Shown: positions 18,481 to 26,441 of the stretch, in pieces
How the letters are laid out: every line of letters begins with the position of its first letter
Numbering within the stretch: the stretch's first letter is position 1
NCBI GenBank assembly: GCA_016201105.1
Contig: JACQDN010000026.1
Location: 1-64,000 of the forward strand
Direction: 5' to 3'
Source: Pseudomonadota bacterium
GTDB taxonomy: Bacteria; Pseudomonadota; Alphaproteobacteria; Micropepsales; Micropepsaceae
DNA length: 64,000 bases
Translations under genes and position numbers: made by a program
Notes under the pieces: generated by a model
Told to the model about the DNA's origin: nothing
The model's input: only the letters and a program-made list of their open reading frames with translations
Database searches by the model: none

Positions 18481-19575
18481 TCAGTCCGCGAGCACGGCTC
18501 TGACGTCGTCCATCGATACGTTACTCGTCACAAACGCCTGACCGATCGCGTGCACCAGCACGAAAACGAGTTTGCCATCTTTGGCCTTCTTGTCGTGCAT
18601 CATATGCGAAATCAGAGTGTCGGCATCAGGCCGATTGCCGGGGATGTCGGCGATTCTCGCGGGCAATCCCGCTTGTTTGAGATATCTTTCAATTCTGTCG
18701 GAGTCATTGGCGCTGCACAGGCCGAGCTTTGCGGATAGCCGAAAGGCGAGCACCATGCCGACGGCGACACCTTCGCCATGCAGCAAGCGCTGCGAGTAAC
18801 CGGTCGCCGCTTCCAGGGCGTGGCCGAAGGTGTGGCCCAGATTGAGCAGAGCGCGCTCGCCGCTCTCGCGCTCGTCGCGCGCGACGATATCCGCTTTCAT
18901 GCGGCAAGAATGGGCGACGGCATGCGTCAAGTCGGCCTTGTCGCCGCCAAGCGCTTTGGCGCCGTGAGCCTCCAGCCAGGTGAAGAAATTGCCATCGCCA
19001 AGGGCGCCGTATTTCACGACCTCGGCGTATCCGGCAAGGAGTTCGCGGCGGGGAAGGCTGGCGAGCGTATCGATATCGGCAATCACCAGCCGCGGCTGAT
19101 GGAACACACCGATGAGGTTCTTGCCTTCCGCGGTGTTGATGGCGGTCTTGCCGCCTACCGAAGAATCCACTTGCGCCAGCAATGTGGTGGGAATCTGCAC
19201 AAAATCGATTCCCCGCTTCAGGACCGCCGCCGCGAAACCGGTGATGTCGCCGACGACGCCACCGCCCAATGCGACGACAACACCGCCGCGATCGACGCCG
19301 GTTTTCAGCAAATCCGAGGTGAGACGTTCCAGGCCGGAAAAACTTTTGGTGCCTTCGCCGGGCGGCAAGACGATCGGCCGCGCGTCGATCTTCGCGTTGC
19401 GCAGAGAGAGAAGGAGAGGCTCCAGATGTTTGGCGGCCACATGCTCGTCGGTCACGACCGGAACGGGACCGCGCGCCATCGGGGCCAGCAACGCGCCCGC
19501 GCTTTTCAGCAATCCGCTGCCGACACGAATGTCATAGCTGCGCGCCCCCAGCGAGACGGTGATGGCCTCGCTCAT
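18481..19575 (-). CDS. aroB: 3-dehydroquinate synthase
   Basis: 364 residues, normal for AroB. It converts DAHP to 3-dehydroquinate, the second shikimate-pathway step, with NAD and a divalent metal. Visible landmarks are PPGEGTKSFSG, the dinucleotide loop ALGGGVVGDITGFAA, the PTTLLAQVDSSVGGKTAIN block and the metal-ligand histidines in LNLGHTFGHALE. The ATG overlaps the aroK stop by ATGA, so the kinase and synthase are cotranslated, the usual arrangement. Confidence 0.97.
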   Translation of the reverse strand: MSEAITVSLGARSYDIRVGSGLLKSAGALLAPMARGPVPVVTDEHVAAKHLEPLLLSLRNAKIDARPIVLPPGEGTKSFSGLERLTSDLLKTGVDRGGVVVALGGGVVGDITGFAAAVLKRGIDFVQIPTTLLAQVDSSVGGKTAINTAEGKNLIGVFHQPRLVIADIDTLASLPRRELLAGYAEVVKYGALGDGNFFTWLEAHGAKALGGDKADLTHAVAHSCRMKADIVARDERESGERALLNLGHTFGHALEAATGYSQRLLHGEGVAVGMVLAFRLSAKLGLCSANDSDRIERYLKQAGLPARIADIPGNRPDADTLISHMMHDKKAKDGKLVFVLVHAIGQAFVTSNVSMDDVRAVLAD

Positions 19576-20102
19576 TCCACAAAACCTTTCTTTTCCAGGA
19601 CCGCGACGATGCGGTCCACGGCGGCGGAATGCGGACCGTCTTCGCTGTCCACTTTCATGTCTGCCTCGGCGTAGATGGGCTCGCGCTCCATGAGCAAACG
19701 CTGGATGATCTCCGCCGGATCGCCGTTCTTCAGCAGCGGGCGCGTGTCACGCCGCGCCACCCGGCTGATCAACACTTCCGCCGGCACGCTGATCCAGATC
19801 GAGATCGCGTCCCTCTTGATCCGTTCGCGCGTGGCCTCGTCGATGAAGGCGCCGCCGCCGGTGGCCAAGACATGGGGGGGCTCCGACAGCAGCCGCGCAA
19901 TCACCTTGCGCTCGCCATCGCGGAAAGCCGGTTCCCCATAGCGCTCGAAGATATCGTTGATGGAGCAGCCCGCCGCTGCCTCGATTTCGGCATCGGCATC
20001 CTTGAAGGGCACCTCCAGCCGCGCGGCGATCCTGCGGCCTATCGAGCTTTTGCCCGCGCCCATCATTCCGACCAGTGCGATTGTACGCTTGAGGTGGCCC
20101 AT
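19572..20102 (-). CDS. aroK: Shikimate kinase
   Basis: 176 residues from the ATG at 20102 (MGHLKRTIALVG). It phosphorylates shikimate at O3. Walker A is GMMGAGKSS at residues 12-20, followed by the substrate-binding DADAEIE, the glycine-rich ATGGGAF and the lid arginine region RRDTRPLL. A longer reading from 20186 has no family support. It is the first gene of the leftward aroK-aroB-corC run; promoter sequences should lie within 20103-20243. Confidence 0.96.
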   Translation of the reverse strand: MGHLKRTIALVGMMGAGKSSIGRRIAARLEVPFKDADAEIEAAAGCSINDIFERYGEPAFRDGERKVIARLLSEPPHVLATGGGAFIDEATRERIKRDAISIWISVPAEVLISRVARRDTRPLLKNGDPAEIIQRLLMEREPIYAEADMKVDSEDGPHSAAVDRIVAVLEKKGFVE

Positions 20103-20243
20103 TTCCCTTCGCTTACACGCCCCGGTTCCCGCTGCCAACAGACTTTGGCCGACAGGCTTGCGAAGAAGCCCGGCTTGGCTTCCCATGGGCGGGGGCCATA
20201 GTCGGGGAGGGGGGACCGGTATCGTTTTGACGGGTGGAACTCC

Positions 20244-20387
20244 ATGGGTTGGGTAGCGCGGATCGTCTTAGGGTTACTGGGATTGACGGTCGTTGGCCTG
20301 CTGGTCGCCGGATATTATGGAAGCACGCTGGAGCCGCCGCACCGCAGCTATGAAGAGACCATCGCCAACGACCGCTTTCCGACTTAG
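20244..20387 (+). CDS. Small single-pass membrane protein (candidate)
   Basis: 47 residues beginning MGWVARIVLGLLGLTVVGLL and ending in a short charged tail (YEETIANDRFPT). One clear transmembrane helix with a Trp near its edge, then a polar tail. GGTGGAAC lies at ribosome-site distance. The 3' end overlaps the next gene by 38 bases in another frame, which suggests translational coupling. I do not recognise the family. It is short enough that chance is not excluded. Confidence 0.45.
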   Translation: MGWVARIVLGLLGLTVVGLLVAGYYGSTLEPPHRSYEETIANDRFPT

Positions 20388-22191
20388 CGCGCTCGCCGCC
20401 GGCTTGGCGACGCTGATGTGTCAGCCGCTTTGGGCGCAGGATTCCCCTTCCCCTCAACAGAGCCAAACACAACAGAACCCGGACAGTACCGCTCTTCCGG
20501 CGGACCAGACAGCGCCGGACTCACAACCACTCGACTATTCCAACGCGCCCACGTCCTTGCGCAAACCCGACGCGACCAGCGTCCAAGTCGGCGGCTTGGG
20601 CAATTCGGAAGGTCTGGCCGTTGGCACGCTCGACGACGGCCATGGCGGGTACAGCGCCGATCTTTGGAGCGGAACGCCGCGCTCGACGGTCGATATGCTC
20701 ATCGGTGATCTTCCCGCGACAACACTTCCTTCGTTGCGCGATATCGAGCGCCGCTTGCTTTTGGCCAAAGCTGACGCACCGACCGGCGATGCCGTGCACG
20801 CGTTTCAAACCGTGCGCTTGCGCAAGCTGATGGCATTGGGCTTCGTGAACGACGCCGCGACCATCGCCATGAACGCGAGCGTGCCCAACGATACGGAATT
20901 CGCGCGTGTCCAGGCCGATGCGCTCCTCTACGGCGGCAATCCGTCCGCCGTGTGCAGTGATGCCACTGCTACGCGCACGACGAGCGCGGAATCATTCTGG
21001 ATCGAGCTGCGCGCCTATTGCTATGTGCAGGCGGGCGACGCCGATGCGCTCGAACTCACCCAAAACGTGATGAGCGCACAAAGTCTGAGCGATCCGACGT
21101 TCGACACATTGTTCGCCGATATTCAAAACAAGGCCTCCGATCCACCGCCGTCGATCGACAAACCGACGGCGTTGCAAGCGTTCTTGGCCAAGCAACTGGG
21201 ATTGCCGGTCGACGAGAAACTCGGCCGCGACCTCGGCACGCCCGTCGATTTGATGGCATTTCACGACGAGCGGGGTTCGCTGGACAGCCGCCTGGATCTC
21301 GCTGAACGCCTCATTCAATCCGGCGCCTATTCGGCGTCCGATCTCCTGGCACTCGCTGACCAGGCGAAGTTCAAGCCGGACGACATCGCGAATGCGGACA
21401 CCGCAGTCCAGAAGCTTACCTTCTTCAGAGGTCAGGCGCTGTTGCGCCAGGCTGCGGCGCAAGCGCCGGACGACGCGTCACGCGCGCATCTTGTGGCGGC
21501 TGCGCTGCATCTGGGGACGCAATTCAACATGTTGCCACTGGTAGCGCAGTTGCAGGCCGAGGCCGCGGTTCGGATCAATCCGAACCCCGCTTTGAAGAAC
21601 AACACCGAGCAAATCGGTTTCGCGTTGATTTTGGCGGACAACGCTCCCGCCGCGTCGCGCTGGGCAGCGCTGCTGAACGAAGACGGTGACGCCCAGCTCC
21701 ATGCGCGGTTTCACACGCTGTTGAATCTGTTTCCCATCACGGCCGATCAACAGAAGATCGCGTTCAAATCGCTGCAATGGCTGGCCGGCGAAGCCAACTC
21801 CCGCGAGCCCGAAGGCGGCGAGACCACACGCGAAATCGCGGGCCTCGTTTTCGGACTCTACAATGTGCTGGGCGAAGCCATTCCGCCGGACATCGAGAAG
21901 GATTATGCAGACGTCAAGCAGCATCTGTCGGTAGGCCGTTCGATTCCGCCCAATCTCCTGCAAAGCATTCACGCGGCGCGTGGCAATTCCTCCCGCAGGG
22001 GTGAGGCCTTGGCGGCCATCGTCGAGGCGGTGGGGCCGCAGGGACCTTCCGATTTATCGCCGGATGCGATCGTCGAGCTCGTGCAGGCGATCAAGGACGA
22101 TGCCGGCGCATCCGCGGCGCACGATTTCGCGGCAGAAGCGCTGGCGCTCTATGTGCCGCAACTGCCTCCGCCACCGCCGGCGGCGCAATGA
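20350..22191 (+). CDS. Exported protein of unknown function, helical-repeat type
   Basis: 613 residues from the ATG at 20350. A signal peptide (MKRPSPTTAFRLSALAAGLA, then ending near PLWAQ) is followed by a low-complexity Pro/Gln/Ser stretch to about residue 70. The rest is alanine- and leucine-rich with alternating helices (for example RLRKLMALGFVNDAATIAMNA and PLVAQLQAEAAVRINPN), suggesting a TPR- or Sel1-like solenoid, though no textbook motif is clear. The stop overlaps xerD by ATGA. Homologues upstream of xerD in other alphaproteobacteria are uncharacterised. Confidence 0.8.
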   Translation: MKRPSPTTAFRLSALAAGLATLMCQPLWAQDSPSPQQSQTQQNPDSTALPADQTAPDSQPLDYSNAPTSLRKPDATSVQVGGLGNSEGLAVGTLDDGHGGYSADLWSGTPRSTVDMLIGDLPATTLPSLRDIERRLLLAKADAPTGDAVHAFQTVRLRKLMALGFVNDAATIAMNASVPNDTEFARVQADALLYGGNPSAVCSDATATRTTSAESFWIELRAYCYVQAGDADALELTQNVMSAQSLSDPTFDTLFADIQNKASDPPPSIDKPTALQAFLAKQLGLPVDEKLGRDLGTPVDLMAFHDERGSLDSRLDLAERLIQSGAYSASDLLALADQAKFKPDDIANADTAVQKLTFFRGQALLRQAAAQAPDDASRAHLVAAALHLGTQFNMLPLVAQLQAEAAVRINPNPALKNNTEQIGFALILADNAPAASRWAALLNEDGDAQLHARFHTLLNLFPITADQQKIAFKSLQWLAGEANSREPEGGETTREIAGLVFGLYNVLGEAIPPDIEKDYADVKQHLSVGRSIPPNLLQSIHAARGNSSRRGEALAAIVEAVGPQGPSDLSPDAIVELVQAIKDDAGASAAHDFAAEALALYVPQLPPPPPAAQ

Positions 22192-23162
22192 CCGCCCAGA
22201 AGAGAACCGTCGCGCCGGTCAACGCGACCGCGATCGAATCCTTTCTCGACATGATGAGCGCCGAACGCGGCGCCAGTTCCAACACGCTCGCCGCCTATCG
22301 CCGCGATCTTCTGGATTTCGTCGCGTCGCTGTCGCGCACCGATCGCAATGTGAAATCCGCCACCCGGGACGACATCAAGCGCTATCTCGCCGCGCTATCC
22401 ACGTCGGGCTCCGCCGCCTCTTCGCAAAGCCGTCATTTGTCGTCGCTGCGGCAGTTCTATGCGTTTCTTTATTCCGAAAGCCGGCGCGGTGACGATCCCA
22501 CCAACGCGATCGAGGCCCCGCGCCGCCAACGGCCATTGCCGAAGATCCTGTCGCAGGACGATGTGCTTCGCTTGATCGACGCAGCCCGACAGGGCGCGGA
22601 GAAATCTTCCGAAGGGTTGCGCCTTCTTTGCATCGTCGAGCTGCTCTATGCCAGCGGACTGCGGGTCTCCGAACTTGTGACATTGCCGCTTGGCTCCGCG
22701 CGCTCGCGTGAAGGCTTTATGCTGGTGCGCGGCAAAGGCCAAAAAGAGCGCATGGCGCCGCTCAACCCGGCGGCACGCGAGGCCATCACCGCCTATCTGA
22801 CGGTGCGCGATGAATTCATTCCGCCCGGCCAGCGCAAAAGCGGCAGCAAATATCTGTTTCCATCGCGCGGCGCCGAAGGATTCCTTACCCGCCGCCGTTG
22901 TCATCAGCTCTTAAAGGCGTTGGCGCTGAAGGCGGGATTGGATCCTGAGAAGCTCTCGCCGCATGTGCTGCGGCATGCATTCGCCACACATCTGGTGGAG
23001 GGCGGCGCCGATTTGCGCAGCGTGCAGACCATGCTCGGCCATGCCGATATCGCAACCACGCAGATTTACACCCATGTGGCGCGCAGCAAGCTGCAGTCCG
23101 TCATGGAAGCCGCGCATCCGCTGTCGCGCTCTCGCGCCAAGGGCGGCAAACCGCGCGGTTGA
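22188..23162 (+). CDS. xerD: Tyrosine recombinase XerD
   Basis: 324 residues. The N-terminal SAM-like core-binding domain starts FLDMMSAERGASSNTLAAYRRDL. The catalytic domain shows the full set: Arg in LYASGLRVSELV, Lys in RGKGQKERM, His-x-x-Arg in PHVLRHAFATHL, and His and nucleophile Tyr in LGHADIATTQIYTHV. With XerC it resolves chromosome dimers at dif during division. It is preceded by a housekeeping gene and has no att-like repeats, so there is no sign of an integrated element. Confidence 0.93.
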   Translation: MTAQKRTVAPVNATAIESFLDMMSAERGASSNTLAAYRRDLLDFVASLSRTDRNVKSATRDDIKRYLAALSTSGSAASSQSRHLSSLRQFYAFLYSESRRGDDPTNAIEAPRRQRPLPKILSQDDVLRLIDAARQGAEKSSEGLRLLCIVELLYASGLRVSELVTLPLGSARSREGFMLVRGKGQKERMAPLNPAAREAITAYLTVRDEFIPPGQRKSGSKYLFPSRGAEGFLTRRRCHQLLKALALKAGLDPEKLSPHVLRHAFATHLVEGGADLRSVQTMLGHADIATTQIYTHVARSKLQSVMEAAHPLSRSRAKGGKPRG

Positions 23163-23222
23163 CGCCACCCAGGCGCCGCGCCACGGTGGCCGCAATCTGA
23201 ACGCGCTTTTCAGGGGATCTCC

Positions 23223-24203
23223 GTGAGTTTTCAGCCCGTCGAACGCCGCACGCCGCCCAGACTCTATCGCTCCAAGCTCTTCGTGCCGGGTGCGCGGCCG
23301 CAACTGTTCGAGAAGGCCGCCGCCAGCGCCGCCGACGTGGTGTGTCTCGACCTTGAGGATGCCGTTGCGCCTGCGGACAAGGACAAAGCGCGCGACAACA
23401 TCGTGGCCGCGCTGAACGATGTGAACTGGGGCAACAAACTGGTTACCGTACGCATCAACGGGCTCGACACCAATTTCTGTTATCGCGATGTTCTGGCACT
23501 GGTGGAGAAGGGCGGAGAACGCCTCGACGCCATCATGGTGCCCAAGGTCGGCAACGGTTCCGATCTCTACGCCATCGACATGCTGATCACGCAGGCTTCC
23601 AGCTTCGCCGGACGCAAGAAACAAATCGGCCTTGAAGTGATCATCGAAACGACATCCGGTCTCACCAATATCGACGACATCTGCAAGGCCTCGCGCCGGT
23701 TGGAGACGCTGCATTTCGGCGCCGCCGACTACGCGGCGTCGCAAGGCATGCGCACCACCAATATCGGCGGCGGCAATGCCGACTATGTGATGTTGACCGA
23801 TGGTTCCGGCGAACGCGCGCGGCATTGGAACGATCTTTGGCACTATCCCCTGTTCCGCCTTGCGCAGGCCGCGCGCGCGCACGGCATCGTGCCGATCGAC
23901 GGACCGTTCGGGGATTATTCCGATCCGGATGGATTCCGCGTCCAGGCCAATCGCACGGCGATTTTGGGCTGCGAAGGCAAATGGGCCATCCATCCCAGCC
24001 AGGTCGCGCTGGCCAACGAGATCTATACGCCACCTCAGAAAGAGGTGGAACGCGCGGAGGCTATTCTCGCCGCGATGAAAGAGGCGCAGGAAAAAGGTCT
24101 AGGCGCTGTGGCACTGAACGGTGTCTTGATCGACGCGGCCTCGATCCGCCAGGCACACGTGATCGTTAAGCAGGTGGAGATGATCCAGGGGCGGGCGCTT
24201 TGA
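23223..24203 (+). CDS. Malyl-CoA lyase-type HpcH/CitE aldolase
   Basis: 326 residues with a GTG start at 23223 after AGGGGATCT. The fold is HpcH/HpaI/CitE: PRLYRSKLFVPGARP at the N-terminus, CLDLEDAVAP with the metal-binding acidic residues, and LHFGAADYAASQGMRT, matching L-malyl-CoA/beta-methylmalyl-CoA lyases (Mcl1). The late stretch GCEGKWAIHPSQV is a family hallmark. The enzyme could cleave methylmalyl-CoA to glyoxylate and propionyl-CoA, which would feed the mutase encoded earlier; this link is inferred. Citrate lyase beta is less likely. Confidence 0.8.
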   Translation: MSFQPVERRTPPRLYRSKLFVPGARPQLFEKAAASAADVVCLDLEDAVAPADKDKARDNIVAALNDVNWGNKLVTVRINGLDTNFCYRDVLALVEKGGERLDAIMVPKVGNGSDLYAIDMLITQASSFAGRKKQIGLEVIIETTSGLTNIDDICKASRRLETLHFGAADYAASQGMRTTNIGGGNADYVMLTDGSGERARHWNDLWHYPLFRLAQAARAHGIVPIDGPFGDYSDPDGFRVQANRTAILGCEGKWAIHPSQVALANEIYTPPQKEVERAEAILAAMKEAQEKGLGAVALNGVLIDAASIRQAHVIVKQVEMIQGRAL

Positions 24204-24265
24204 CAGGCATTAAAACTATCATCATTTGATGCTAATATTCGTGCCTTGAGCAAAAGGCATCTTCA

Positions 24266-24450
24266 ATGCGTACAACACTTGCCCTTGACGATGAGCTTGT
24301 CGACAAGGCTCAGGCATTTACCGGGCTCAAGGAAAAATCGAGCCTTGTGCGCGAAGCGCAGCTTTGATCGAGCGCGAGAGTGCGAGACGTCTCGTTCAGC
24401 TCGGGGGCAGCGAACCAAAGCTTAAACCTGGCCGCCGCCGCCGTCATTTA
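24266..24450 (+). pseudogene. Frameshifted VapB-type antitoxin relic
   Basis: ATG at 24266 reads MRTTLALDDELVDKAQAFTG then KEKSSLVREAQL and stops at 24367 after 33 residues. Shifting frame just after this point gives ALIERESARRLVQLGG and a basic tail. Together this is a DUF2191/VapB antitoxin: N-terminal ribbon-helix-helix-type DNA-binding segment and C-terminal toxin-binding tail. A net loss near 24358-24361 breaks it. No VapC PIN toxin gene follows; the sigma-factor gene starts on the other strand within the tail. Confidence 0.75.
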
Positions 24451-25343
24451 GCGAACGCTTCGCTCAACCGCTCGAGCTTGTCGGGATTGCGTACGGCATA
24501 AAGTGCGGTGATGCGATTGCCGTCAGTTTCGACGGTCATCACCGCGAAGATGTTGCCGTCGGCGCGCAGGATCAGCCCAGGTTGACCATTGATCTCTGTC
24601 AGCGTCGTGTCGAATTCTGCTTTCGTATAGAACTTTCGCTCCAGCCCGAGGATGAACCGCACGACTTTGTCGGCGCCGTAGATCGGATTGAGCGCCGCTG
24701 CCACGCGCCCGCCGCCGTCGGTATAGGCGATGACGTCCGGCGCCAGCAGTTCCGCCATCTTCGTGGCGTCCGAAGCAGCGCTGGCCTGGGCGAAGCGCAC
24801 AAGAAGCTCGCGGTGCTGATCGCCGGAAACCGCAAAGCGCGGACGATCCGTCTTCACCCGCTCCCGCGCGCGGCTCACCAGCTTGCGGCAGGCCGCTTCG
24901 GTCTTGTTCAGCGTTGCGGCGATCTCGTCATAGTCGCAATCGAACGCGTCGTGAAGAATGAAGGCTGCGCGTTCTTCGGGCGACAAACGCTCCAGAACGT
25001 GCAGCAGGGCGAGTGAAAGGTCGGACGCGAGTTCCGCTCTTGCCGCCGGCTCGTCGGCGGCAAGAGTCCGCATGTCGTCCGGCAGGATCGGCTCCGGCAG
25101 CCAGGGTCCGACATAGCTTTCGCGCCGCGCGCGCACGGCGCGCAGAGCGTCGAGCGAGAGGCGCACCGTCGCCGCCGATAACCAGGCGCGAGGATCGCGA
25201 ATTTCGCTCGTATCGACACGTTGCCAGCGCAACCATGCTTCCTGCGCTACATCTTCGGCAGCCGCCATTTCGCCCAGCATGCGATAGGCGATACCCATCA
25301 GATGGCCGCGATGCTTTTCTAAGAGGGCTGTATCGGCGGTCAT
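24444..25343 (-). CDS. ECF41-family sigma factor with SnoaL-like C-terminus
   Basis: 299 residues. Sigma region 2 (GIAYRMLGEMAAAEDVAQEA) and region 4 (LSPEERAAFILHDAFDCDYD then helix-turn-helix) are followed by a roughly 110-residue SnoaL-like domain that modulates activity in this family. Three ECF41 signatures are present: WLPEP at residues 81-85 in the linker, DGGG at 209-212 and NPDKL at 286-290. ECF41 factors control an adjacent COE-type gene (carboxymuconolactone decarboxylase, oxidoreductase or epimerase); such a gene is directly upstream here. It has no anti-sigma gene nearby, as expected for the family. Confidence 0.93.
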   Translation of the reverse strand: MTADTALLEKHRGHLMGIAYRMLGEMAAAEDVAQEAWLRWQRVDTSEIRDPRAWLSAATVRLSLDALRAVRARRESYVGPWLPEPILPDDMRTLAADEPAARAELASDLSLALLHVLERLSPEERAAFILHDAFDCDYDEIAATLNKTEAACRKLVSRARERVKTDRPRFAVSGDQHRELLVRFAQASAASDATKMAELLAPDVIAYTDGGGRVAAALNPIYGADKVVRFILGLERKFYTKAEFDTTLTEINGQPGLILRADGNIFAVMTVETDGNRITALYAVRNPDKLERLSEAFAK

Positions 25344-25346
25344 CGG

Positions 25347-25889
25347 TCAGGCGGCGTGTTTCACCGCGATGGTATCGTTGGCGACGACGATTTTCGAGCA
25401 AGCCGCGCCATGGCCAAGGCCGCGCTTCACCGCAGGATAGACGCGAGAGGCCGCAACGGTGAAGGCAAGCGAAACCTCGCCCCTTTTGCCATAGCGTTTT
25501 TCGGCTTCTTCGGCATAGCTCGCCGCATCAGGATGATTGGTAGCGACCGCGATGCCATAGCGAAACCCGAAGGCCGTATCGTCGTCGGCCTGTTCGATGT
25601 CGCCGCGAACGACAGCGGCGATGCTTGCCGCCGGCACGCGTGCCTTCAACGCCATGTTGACGACGAGTTGCGAGCACGGCCCGCAATCTTCGCTCATCGC
25701 TGCAGCGAGCTTGGCAGCGTACCAGGCGTTCTTGTGCACGCCCTCGCGGTGCGACGACATGGTTTGGAACAGCATGAACTTCACGAAAGCGCCAAGTGAA
25801 ACGTCCAGCACTTCGTGCATATACGTGCCGTCATAGCCGAATGCGGCTTCGAGTTTCGCGATCTGTCCATGCAGCATTGATTTCAGCAT
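25347..25889 (-). CDS. Carboxymuconolactone decarboxylase/AhpD-like protein
   Basis: 180 residues from the ATG at 25889, preceded by GGAGTGGTGTG. The core SEDCGPCSQLVV places a redox CxxC at Cys69 and Cys72 in the AhpD/CMD helical fold. It is the expected target gene of the neighbouring ECF41 sigma factor. The start overlaps the upstream membrane-protein stop by one base and its stop lies 3 bases from the sigma factor start, so all three form one operon. A peroxidase-like or thiol-disulfide role is plausible but not shown. Confidence 0.83.
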   Translation of the reverse strand: MLKSMLHGQIAKLEAAFGYDGTYMHEVLDVSLGAFVKFMLFQTMSSHREGVHKNAWYAAKLAAAMSEDCGPCSQLVVNMALKARVPAASIAAVVRGDIEQADDDTAFGFRYGIAVATNHPDAASYAEEAEKRYGKRGEVSLAFTVAASRVYPAVKRGLGHGAACSKIVVANDTIAVKHAA

Positions 25890-26284
25890 CACACCACTCC
25901 TTGTTTTTTGCGGGCCTGCAGCCAAGCCGCCGCCAAGCCGAGCGCGCTCACGCCAACAACGCCTACAATTTCCGAAACCACGATTTTTGTATCCATCGGA
26001 AAGCCGTGCTCGAACCAGCCCCAAATGTGGAAGAGCGCGTGCAGGGCGGGCCAGGTCGCGCCTGCCAACGCGAAGGCCGCGAGACCCTTGCGCGCGCCAA
26101 GCATCATGCCCGCACCGCTCGCGAGGAACGCAAGGCCGATGTCGGTGATAAAGTGAAGGTTGATGGGGCCGGTGAGGGTCACGCCGGGGACGCCCGCGTA
26201 CCAGTTTTCGGGGGCGGTTAACATCCAGAGCCCGTTTACCACCTGAAACAGGCCGACCAGCAGCAAAAGCACTCGAATAACCAT
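25889..26284 (-). CDS. Four-helix membrane protein of the ECF41 operon
   Basis: 131 residues from the ATG at 26284 (MVIRVLLLLVGLFQVVNGLW). Four hydrophobic segments alternate with short loops, ending in a basic tail (LQARKKQGVV). WYAGVPGVTLTGPINLHFITDIG is a conserved-looking loop. It resembles small DoxX/DUF-type membrane proteins but I do not assign a family. It is the first gene of the operon and sits behind a promoter matching ECF41 consensus, so it is probably induced with the CMD-like protein. Confidence 0.75.
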   Translation of the reverse strand: MVIRVLLLLVGLFQVVNGLWMLTAPENWYAGVPGVTLTGPINLHFITDIGLAFLASGAGMMLGARKGLAAFALAGATWPALHALFHIWGWFEHGFPMDTKIVVSEIVGVVGVSALGLAAAWLQARKKQGVV

Positions 26285-26312
26285 CGCTAAGCCTTTCCTC
26301 TCATGGGTTAAA

Positions 26313-26339
26313 GACGCGCCACCCTTCCCGATTGTGACT
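26313..26339 (-). promoter_or_regulatory. ECF41-type promoter
   Basis: Reading leftward: AGTCACA (complement of 26333-26339), then exactly 16 bases, then CGTC (complement of 26313-26316). The published ECF41 consensus is TGTCACA-N16-CGTC, so only one base differs. It lies 29 bases ahead of the first ATG of the membrane protein / CMD / sigma-factor operon, implying positive autoregulation. Confidence 0.7.
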
Positions 26340-26441
26340 GCCGTCACCATTTGACAGGGAAGGGGGCGGGTTGCCACTTTCGGCGATCGTTACACGTTTC
26401 CCAGCCGTCCGGTTGCGCCCCCTCGCCCCGGCTCAAGAGAG

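Noticed and set aside
22188-23162. xerD as the integrase of a mobile island
   Set aside because: It has XerD length and motifs, housekeeping neighbours, no tRNA, no flanking att repeats.
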